NCBI GenBank assembly: GCA_023251285.1
Contig: JAHEZB010000219.1
Span: 1-5,137, forward strand
DNA: 5,137 bases
DNA from: Chitinophagaceae bacterium
GTDB taxonomy: Bacteria; Bacteroidota; Bacteroidia; Chitinophagales; Chitinophagaceae
Reading direction: 5' to 3'
Positions within the stretch are counted from its first letter, which is position 1. Every line of letters starts with the position of its first letter. Positions 1-5,137 of the stretch are shown here, one piece after another. Below the pieces are notes generated by a model, which worked only from the letters and a program-made list of their open reading frames with translations, was not told the origin of the DNA and ran no database searches. The translations under genes were made by a program, and so were the position numbers.

Positions 1-127
1 AAGAATTCTTTGAAAGCATTGAACTGGCTTTTTTAAACATTCCGCCTAATTTATTGGAAGAGTCTTTCTGGGCTGAAAGAGAAAAAGAAAAAAGCAACAA
101 AACGAAAAAGGGAATTAATTTTTTCAT
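1..127 (-). CDS. N-terminal part of a small secreted protein of unknown function (cut by the left edge)
   Basis: Reading the minus strand from the ATG at 127-125 gives 42 codons open to the window edge. The protein starts MKKLIPFFVLLL and continues FSFSLSAQKD, a textbook Sec signal peptide: two lysines, a hydrophobic core, and likely cleavage at Ala19-Gln20 in the '-SAQ' context common in Bacteroidota. There is no lipobox cysteine, so a periplasmic or exported soluble protein is more likely than a lipoprotein. The mature start (KDSSNKLGGMFKKASSMLSK) is Ser/Lys rich and probably helical. The ATG is preceded by an A-rich stretch instead of a Shine-Dalgarno. The gene lies 80 bp downstream of the response regulator on the same strand and could be co-transcribed. 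Too little is present to name a family. A plus-strand frame also crosses this region (3-164), but it has no start in the window and ordinary composition, so the signal peptide decides the strand. Confidence 0.72.
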   Translation of the reverse strand, partial: MKKLIPFFVLLLFSFSLSAQKDSSNKLGGMFKKASSMLSKNS

Positions 128-146
128 AGGATTTTTTTATTTATTC

Positions 147-215
147 AAATGTAAAGGCTATTGAGAAATGTATAGAATTAAAAACTGTTAATTAGTTTAA
201 TCGTCCTTTACATTT
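147..215. repeat. 11-bp perfect inverted repeat flanking the regulator's stop codon
   Basis: AAATGTAAAGG at 147-157 is exactly complementary to CCTTTACATTT at 205-215, with a 47-base spacer. The right arm covers the stop codon (208-210) of the response regulator gene. The spacer holds a smaller hairpin, AAACT (182-186) against AGTTT (194-198). In the regulator's mRNA the structure would fold just at and after the stop, so it may be a transcript 3'-end or processing element. It lacks a GC-rich stem followed by a U-run, so I do not call it a terminator. Confidence 0.4.
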
Positions 216-891
216 TAAATTTATATCCCACGCCCTTTACGGTAACAATGCAATCATCTCCTAATTTTTGCCTGATCTTTCTTACATGGACATCAATGGT
301 TCTGTCTCCAACAATTACCTCCGTTCCCCAAACCTTATCCAGAATTTCATTTCTTAAAAAGACCTTTGCAGGCTTGGAAGCAAGCAATTCCAGTAGTTCA
401 AATTCTTTTCGCGCAAGGTTAATTTCTTCATTTTTCAAACTAACGATATATCTTTCCCGGTCAATGGTAAGATCCCCGATTTGCAAAATACTTCCTGTTT
501 CTTTGATAATCCTTCTGAAAAGCGCATTCACACGGCTTATCAGTACTTTTGGACTGATGGGTTTGCTGATGTAATCATCTCCACCGGTTTCCAGCCCTTT
601 TATCTCGGTGCTTTCATCATTCAACGCGGTTAAAAAGATGATGATCGTGTTTTCAAATTCTTTATCCGCCCTTAAAATTTTGCAAACTTCAAAACCAGAT
701 TTCCCAGGCATCATTACATCAAGTATGATCAGATCGGGTTTATGCAATTTAGCCAGTCTTGCAGCTTCGTTCCCATTGGTCGCATTGATTACCTGGTAAC
801 CTTCTGACTGCAAATTAAAATTTAGAATTTCCAGAATATCCGGCTCATCATCGGCTATTAATATCGTACGTGTTTTTGTTTCATGATTCAT
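208..891 (-). CDS. OmpR/PhoB-family two-component response regulator (receiver plus winged-helix DNA-binding domain)
   Basis: Cytoplasmic transcription factor activated by aspartate phosphorylation. From the ATG at 891 it has 227 residues, normal for the family. The receiver domain (about 9-127) shows the acidic pair Asp14-Asp15 (ADDEPD), phospho-acceptor Asp58 (ILDVMMPG), Thr88 (FLTA), and Lys110 in the invariant SKP motif with Tyr107 just before it. The C-terminal domain (about 133-227) is a winged helix with LARKEFELLELLA, then RNEILDKVWG, the recognition-helix region DRTIDVHVRKIRQKLG, and the wing VKGVGYKF. A TTG in frame at 900 would add three residues. I prefer the ATG because the extension is not conserved receiver sequence. 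No histidine kinase gene is adjacent in the window, so its signal is unknown. It is divergent from the secreted peptidase-like gene, a possible target. The architecture is clear, but family members are too similar to assign phoB, rprY or another symbol. Confidence 0.96.
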   Translation of the reverse strand: MNHETKTRTILIADDEPDILEILNFNLQSEGYQVINATNGNEAARLAKLHKPDLIILDVMMPGKSGFEVCKILRADKEFENTIIIFLTALNDESTEIKGLETGGDDYISKPISPKVLISRVNALFRRIIKETGSILQIGDLTIDRERYIVSLKNEEINLARKEFELLELLASKPAKVFLRNEILDKVWGTEVIVGDRTIDVHVRKIRQKLGDDCIVTVKGVGYKFKM

Positions 892-897
892 GATCTG

Positions 898-905
898 CAA
901 ACCTA
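898..905 (-). promoter_or_regulatory. Candidate -7 box (TAGGTTTG) for the response regulator
   Basis: The minus-strand reading of 905-898 is TAGGTTTG, matching the Bacteroidota primary sigma consensus TAnnTTTG. It sits only six bases upstream of the ATG at 891, so transcription from it would give a nearly leaderless mRNA. No convincing TTG -33 element lies about 20 bp farther upstream. It may be a chance match in AT-rich DNA. Confidence 0.22.
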
Positions 906-983
906 TATTAAATAATTATTTCTGATTGACTGTTTACAATTTAATAATATTGTTTAGAGAAGCTTTAAGAGTTTGATTGCTAA

Positions 984-1018
984 CAAACCTTAGTTCATAA
1001 CAAAAGGTTAATAACCTT
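984..1018. promoter_or_regulatory. Candidate operator: clustered AACCTT/AAGGTT sites with a 15-bp palindrome
   Basis: The divergent intergenic region holds a near-perfect palindrome, AAGGTTA-A-TAACCTT, at 1004-1018 (7-bp arms, one central base). A third copy of the half-site, AACCTT, lies at 986-991, giving three half-sites in 33 bp. The first copy is within CAAACCT (984-990), repeated exactly at 898-904 over the regulator's putative -7 box. Repeated half-sites between two divergent genes suggest a transcription factor site, possibly for the response regulator itself. The binding protein is inferred only from position. OmpR-type regulators usually prefer direct repeats, so another factor is possible. 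Confidence 0.35.
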
Positions 1019-1071
1019 GTCCCATGCAGCGTTTTCATCCAATAATATATCTGTTAAGCTAAAGCAATAAC

Positions 1072-1079
1072 TAAATTTG
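1072..1079 (+). promoter_or_regulatory. Candidate -7 box (TAAATTTG) for the secreted peptidase-like gene
   Basis: TAAATTTG at 1072-1079 is a full match to the Bacteroidota TAnnTTTG element and would start transcription near 1085, giving a leader of about 38 bases. A second match, TATTTTTG, lies at 1093-1100 and would give a leader of about 17 bases. Neither has a clear TTG -33 element at the usual distance, so which one is used cannot be decided from sequence. Confidence 0.35.
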
Positions 1080-1122
1080 TCTCTATTGGAAGTATTTTTG
1101 CTTCTATTAATCCCAAAAAGCA

Positions 1123-3342
1123 ATGAGGTTTTTATTTACCCTAATTATATTTGTTTCTTTTATTCCATTTAAGACTTCTGCGAGTGCGAGTGATACCACA
1201 AAGATTCCGATAGGCAGGCGCTTATTCCATGATCATATTAAAGAAGAACAAAAGCTTGCCGACAAAGCGGATGGACGGCTGGATGGCTTGGTAAAAGTTG
1301 GCAACAATGCGGATGTGAATTTGCAGGTAACCGATGCATTGATCCGCAAAATAAATGTGCTGAGAAATGATATTGAAATTGACAGCAGCTTAACGAATAA
1401 TGACAAAGTAAGATACCTAAGATATGTAGAAGACCTTTTAAAGGATTTTATCTTTAGCTGGAAAAAACATACCATCAATCCTTCACTAGCTCCTTTGCTT
1501 GTAGAAAATTTTTACGAAATTTTTCAGGCGAACGTCAAAGGTGAAAATATGACTCCACTTATTCAAAAAGTGCCTTATGAGGTGGGACTTATAAATGCTT
1601 CGATTTTTAATGAAAATCCGGGATACCAGGAAAGTAAAATTGCTTTATTCAGAAAATTCTGTGAGATAAACCCGGATAAAATACTTGAAAATCTGGCGCC
1701 ATATGTGAATGAACCGTTTGCCGATTCGATGGTAATTGAAGCATTCAATAACAGCCCGAGCCAACTATATACTTATGCCCAATCTGCCAGCAGCCCGCAG
1801 GGAAAACTGATCAGAAGAATAGACGATCCACGCATTAAAACGGTAGTGCAACTGAGTACACAAAACCGTGCATTGTTTTATTTTCCCTTTCTCGACGATC
1901 TGATCAGTGGAAAGAAAACCATTGCTGAAATTGAAAAAGTTGCCGGTACATCAGACAGATCTTATGACAGCATCGGCTATTATAATTTGTTGGTAAAAAC
2001 CGAAATAAACTATTATTCGCGGCTGGTTCAGGGCGATACGCCCGTTGCCATGTTGGGAGCAAACGGGTTGGTGGATATGCTGAAGGCAAAAGCGCTGCAG
2101 CATTTTATTACACCTATTAATGAACTGCACGAAAACCCAAATCCGGCAGTACGTTTCAAAGCTATACAACCGTTGGATGCTCAAGGGCTTTATTACATGA
2201 TGGTTTTGGGCGAGAATGATATCTACACTTCCAGTTATAAATACAGTTTTGACCGGATGATTCAAAAAATGGGCGCGAATCCGCATGGAGATTCGTTACT
2301 TATTTCTGTGAATTTCGACCATTTTAAAAAGTTTATAAAAATGGCGGCGGAATATAACAAGCTCAGTGAATTTTTAAAGACAATGCCGGAAAATTCAGAA
2401 AAACTTATGCAGGCTTTTGTGGCAAAATTAGAAACGACCAAAACATTAGAAGATGCCGTAGATGTAGCCGATTCTTATGGAGGTATTACCAGTCCCGATT
2501 TGCAGAGATCGATGTTGCAAAACGTGGAATGGAACGAGCAAAGGTGTATTAAAGAAAATAATGAAAGAGGAAGAAAAATTTATAGTCTTTTAAAAACAAT
2601 CTTCCTTTCCGCTGACCCAAAAAATGGTATTGACCTCGCCAAAGCCATTGGTATACCCCCAATTTATACGGTTGATTATAATTACCTAGCAGATGATTCG
2701 GGAAGAATTATTGAACAGGTATTTTTTTATGGTGATAAAGATGGTAAAGCATCTTTTGCCGGTTATCTTACTTCCTTTCCGTCTAACGACTGGACCATTA
2801 CACAAAAAAAAGAATGGATTGAGATTAAATCAAAAAAAGGGAAACCGATTAGTATTTATGCAAATCTTCCTTTGGATAATGAAACCGATAAAGACGCAAA
2901 AGCGCAGGAAGACCTGATAGATTACCTGGATTCAAAAGGGTTGAAACCTTCAATCGTCATACATCGCGGGCATAGTTATCATTTACCTTACACCATTCAG
3001 CAGCTTCCGGAAAGTGCAAAAATTATCATGCTCGGATCATGTGGTGGATATCAGAATTTGAAAACCATTTTGAAATATTGTCCGGATGCACACATTATTT
3101 CTACAAAGCAAACCGGCGCTATGAATGTAAATAAGCCGATTATTGATGCGTTAGATAAAACACTTCGGGAAGGAAAGAATATTGACTGGAGGCAAATGTG
3201 GAGCGGGCTGGATGCAGAATTTAACAAGGCTCCACGTGAAGTAAGAGAAACTTTTGAAGATTATATACCACCGCAAAAAAATCTGGGGGCTTTATTCATA
3301 AAAGCTTACAACAAAGAAGGTGGTGGGGCTGATGAAGATTAA
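1123..3342 (+). CDS. Exported 739-aa protein with a helical N-terminal region and a putative clan CD (caspase-like) cysteine peptidase domain
   Basis: I do not recognise a named family. Residues 1-22 form a Sec signal peptide (MRFLFTLIIFVSFIPF, then Ala/Ser-rich), so the protein should leave the cytoplasm. No lipobox cysteine or later membrane segment is evident. Residues about 35-510 read as mostly helical, without obvious repeats. From about 530 the pattern alternates strand and helix: VFFYGDKDG (533-541), a helix, PISIYANLP (575-583), a helix at 588-606, SIVIHRGHS (610-618), a helix, AKIIMLGSCGGY (632-643), a helix, HIISTKQTG (657-665). His617 (or His614) after one strand and Cys640 at the end of the next resemble the His/Cys dyad of caspase, gingipain and CHAT proteins. 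The His-Cys gap of 23-26 residues is shorter than in most of them. Peptidase activity is inference; a degenerate or non-peptidase fold is possible. The ATG at 1123 follows an A-rich tract and directly begins the signal peptide, which supports this start. It is monocistronic here: divergent from the regulator and convergent with atpH. Confidence 0.9.
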   Translation: MRFLFTLIIFVSFIPFKTSASASDTTKIPIGRRLFHDHIKEEQKLADKADGRLDGLVKVGNNADVNLQVTDALIRKINVLRNDIEIDSSLTNNDKVRYLRYVEDLLKDFIFSWKKHTINPSLAPLLVENFYEIFQANVKGENMTPLIQKVPYEVGLINASIFNENPGYQESKIALFRKFCEINPDKILENLAPYVNEPFADSMVIEAFNNSPSQLYTYAQSASSPQGKLIRRIDDPRIKTVVQLSTQNRALFYFPFLDDLISGKKTIAEIEKVAGTSDRSYDSIGYYNLLVKTEINYYSRLVQGDTPVAMLGANGLVDMLKAKALQHFITPINELHENPNPAVRFKAIQPLDAQGLYYMMVLGENDIYTSSYKYSFDRMIQKMGANPHGDSLLISVNFDHFKKFIKMAAEYNKLSEFLKTMPENSEKLMQAFVAKLETTKTLEDAVDVADSYGGITSPDLQRSMLQNVEWNEQRCIKENNERGRKIYSLLKTIFLSADPKNGIDLAKAIGIPPIYTVDYNYLADDSGRIIEQVFFYGDKDGKASFAGYLTSFPSNDWTITQKKEWIEIKSKKGKPISIYANLPLDNETDKDAKAQEDLIDYLDSKGLKPSIVIHRGHSYHLPYTIQQLPESAKIIMLGSCGGYQNLKTILKYCPDAHIISTKQTGAMNVNKPIIDALDKTLREGKNIDWRQMWSGLDAEFNKAPREVRETFEDYIPPQKNLGALFIKAYNKEGGGADED

Positions 3343-3409
3343 TCGCTTTTGTTTATTTTGAAAAACACAGATCACCCTTATTTGTTCTTTCGCTGAAAAC
3401 TACTTCCTG

Positions 3410-3437
3410 AGAAAAATAAAATTTTATAGATTTTTCT
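3410..3437. terminator. Weak AT-rich hairpin between convergent genes
   Basis: AGAAAAAT (3410-3417) pairs with ATTTTTCT (3430-3437), with an AAAATTTT core in the loop. It lies in the 93-bp gap between the two convergent genes, and its right arm reaches into the atpH stop codon (3436-3438). It could end transcripts from either side, but it has almost no G-C pairs and no separate U-run beyond the stem. No better terminator is visible in 3343-3435. Confidence 0.2.
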
Positions 3438-3999
3438 ATCTCAATTTATGCATGTAATCATTATTGGCAAATTGCTTTTTCACATCCTGAAGGTTTCTCA
3501 AAATACTGTTGTCGATCAGTTTTCCTTCCATTTCTAAAATAAAACCGCCGATAATCTTATCATCCACTACAGTTTCCAAAAGCACATTATCGTAATTTGT
3601 AGATGCTTTTATTTTTGAGATAAATGACTCTTTTATTTCGTTGCTGACTGGCGTTGCAGTAGTTAAAGTCGCATTATGCAAGCCGCGTATTTTATTGAAC
3701 TGCTCAATAAAAGAAGAAACAACGCCGGGAAGATTCGCTTCACGGTTTTTATTACAAAGTAATTTCAAAAACGTTTCGGTAATTTTCGAGATCTTTCCAT
3801 TGGTGATCGCGTGAATCACTTTATATTTTTTATCGGGATTTATGATCGGACTGTTGAGCATCAGCACGAAATCTCGACTATTTTCTATTACTGATTTTAA
3901 AAATACAATATCATCGCGCACTGTATCCAATTGATTCAGCTCTGTTCCAATATCTACCAGGCTTTTTGCATAGCGCTGTGCTAAACGAGGATTATTCAT
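3436..3999 (-). CDS. atpH: F1Fo ATP synthase subunit delta (OSCP homologue)
   Basis: The delta subunit sits on top of the F1 head and joins it to the peripheral stalk made by subunit b, so the alpha/beta hexamer stays still while the rotor turns. The 187-residue protein is of normal length. It starts with the family's N-terminal helix (LAQRYAKSLVDIG, 6-18) and ends with the OSCP/delta signature at about 146-171: DDKIIGGFILEMEGK followed by IDNSILRNL. The middle is helical. Start ATG at 3999-3997 lies 13 bases after the atpF stop and follows a run of A residues (AAAAAAAACAA), the usual weak Bacteroidota initiation context. It is the last gene of the atp cluster here: the next gene downstream is convergent, and atpA is not found after it. 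Confidence 0.96.
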   Translation of the reverse strand: MNNPRLAQRYAKSLVDIGTELNQLDTVRDDIVFLKSVIENSRDFVLMLNSPIINPDKKYKVIHAITNGKISKITETFLKLLCNKNREANLPGVVSSFIEQFNKIRGLHNATLTTATPVSNEIKESFISKIKASTNYDNVLLETVVDDKIIGGFILEMEGKLIDNSILRNLQDVKKQFANNDYMHKLR

Positions 4000-4012
4000 T
4001 TGTTTTTTTTAA

Positions 4013-4507
4013 TTAGTTCAGCTCAACGTTTTGAGCCAGTTGCTGAATATATTTTTCCTGGTCTTCTTTGTTGTTCAGTTCACGACGCAATACTTTTTCA
4101 CTTACTTCGAGAACCAAATTCCCAACCTGGTTCTTCAAGTCAGTTATCGCAGCCATTTTTTGCTGATTAATAACGGATTGTGCGTCAGCTACTATTTTGC
4201 TGGTTTCTTTCCGTGCCTGTTCTTTAGCCTCCTGTATTATTTTGTCGCGTGTTTCTTTCGCTTCTCTCATCATTTGCGATCTTTCTTCACGCGCTTTGGC
4301 CAACAACGCCTCATTTTCACTTTTTAAGGCAGCCATTTCTTTCTTTACATTTTCCGCAGAAAGAATAGAATCTGAGATGTTTTTTTCTCTTTGATCCAGG
4401 GATTTCAAAATGGGTTTCCATGCATATTTTGCAAGAATAAAAAACACGATGCCAAAAGCAATGAGTGTCCAAAGTATTAAACCAAGTTTAGGAAGTAATA
4501 ATTCCAT
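4013..4507 (-). CDS. atpF: F1Fo ATP synthase subunit b (peripheral stalk)
   Basis: Subunit b anchors the stator in the membrane and, as a dimer, reaches up as a coiled coil to bind delta. The 164-residue protein has one N-terminal transmembrane helix at about 8-27 (LILWTLIAFGIVFFILAKY), followed by the family's typical W-K-P-I after the membrane exit (AWKPILKSLDQRE). A long charged, Ala/Glu/Lys/Arg-rich helix with heptad character runs from about 35 to 140, and the delta-binding tail contains VLRRELN. Length and layout are normal for the family. It is encoded between atpE and atpH, and a terminator-like hairpin lies in the 78-bp gap before it. The leader just before its ATG is almost purely A/T with no Shine-Dalgarno. 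Confidence 0.97.
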   Translation of the reverse strand: MELLLPKLGLILWTLIAFGIVFFILAKYAWKPILKSLDQREKNISDSILSAENVKKEMAALKSENEALLAKAREERSQMMREAKETRDKIIQEAKEQARKETSKIVADAQSVINQQKMAAITDLKNQVGNLVLEVSEKVLRRELNNKEDQEKYIQQLAQNVELN

Positions 4508-4530
4508 ATATTTAATTTATAATTTTAAAA

Positions 4531-4574
4531 ATAAAAAAATACTGCACCCTCCGCCCTGTGCTTTGGATGCAGTA
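4531..4574 (-). terminator. Intrinsic terminator-like hairpin between atpE and atpF
   Basis: On the minus strand, 11 bases after the atpE stop, TACTGCATCC (4574-4565) pairs with GGGTGCAGTA (4549-4540). This gives a 10-bp stem with one G-U pair and a 15-base purine-rich loop. It is followed at once by TTTTTTTATTTTT (4539-4527). That is the standard layout of a Rho-independent terminator for transcripts coming from atpB-atpE. Because atpF and atpH lie downstream on the same strand with no clear promoter of their own, it probably terminates only part of the transcripts or marks an mRNA processing or stability point. Either would leave more atpE message than atpF-atpH message. Confidence 0.75.
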
Positions 4575-4585
4575 AAAATTTGCCC

Positions 4586-5137
<552 letters not shown>

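Noticed and set aside
3..164. Plus-strand open frame of 53 codons reaching the left edge, as a possible gene end
   Set aside because: It has no start in the window, and the opposite strand carries a clear signal-peptide start (127-1). Both cannot easily be genes, and the minus-strand evidence is much stronger.
248..799. Plus-strand open frames (248-574 and 608-799) opposite the response regulator
   Set aside because: They are antisense shadows of a well-supported regulator gene, with Ser/Leu-rich composition and no recognisable domain.
931..956. Short repeats (GTTTA twice at 20-bp spacing, ACAAT/ATTGT hairpin) as an operator
   Set aside because: The units are only 5 bp in very AT-rich DNA and are expected by chance.
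1904..2286. Minus-strand open frames (1904-2089 and 1951-2286) inside the peptidase-like gene
   Set aside because: They overlap each other and a long coding frame with an intact signal peptide. Their products have no motif or leader.
2962..2976. GHS motif in the exported protein as an alpha/beta-hydrolase nucleophile elbow (G-x-S-x-G)
   Set aside because: The sequence is RGHSYH, lacking the final Gly of the elbow. The following GSCGG strand-end cysteine fits a His/Cys arrangement better.
4031..4394. Plus-strand open frames opposite atpF, with hydrophobic Phe-rich products
   Set aside because: They mirror the Glu/Lys-rich coiled coil of subunit b on the other strand; Phe/Ser/Leu-rich antisense is expected.

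Overview
The window looks like a chromosomal segment from a Bacteroidota bacterium, perhaps of the Chitinophagaceae (inference, no search run). It is AT-rich. Starts are preceded by A-rich tracts rather than Shine-Dalgarno sequences. TAnnTTTG-type promoter boxes are present, and one secreted protein has the typical '...LSAQ' signal-peptide end. No rRNA, tRNA, CRISPR array, insertion sequence or phage gene was seen.

Left part (1-900, minus strand). The first 127 bases hold the start of a minus-strand gene for a small secreted protein, cut by the left edge. Upstream of it on the same strand is an OmpR/PhoB-type response regulator (208-891). No histidine kinase lies next to it in the window.

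Middle (892-3342). A 231-bp divergent intergenic region with a palindromic AAGGTT/AACCTT cluster and candidate promoters separates the regulator from a plus-strand gene (1123-3342). That gene encodes a 739-residue exported protein I cannot assign to a named family. It has a long, probably helical N-terminal part and an alternating strand/helix C-terminal domain with RGHS and GSCGG motifs. These resemble the His/Cys dyad of clan CD (caspase/gingipain/CHAT-type) cysteine peptidases. This is the least explained gene in the window.

Right part (3436-5137, minus strand). This is part of the F1Fo ATP synthase operon, transcribed right to left as atpB (subunit a, partial) - atpE (c) - atpF (b) - atpH (delta). 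Together these make the proton channel, the rotor ring and the peripheral stalk. A strong intrinsic-terminator-like hairpin with a U-tract sits between atpE and atpF and could raise subunit c output over b and delta. The cluster stops after atpH, where many bacteria continue into atpA and atpG, and meets the peptidase-like gene tail to tail.
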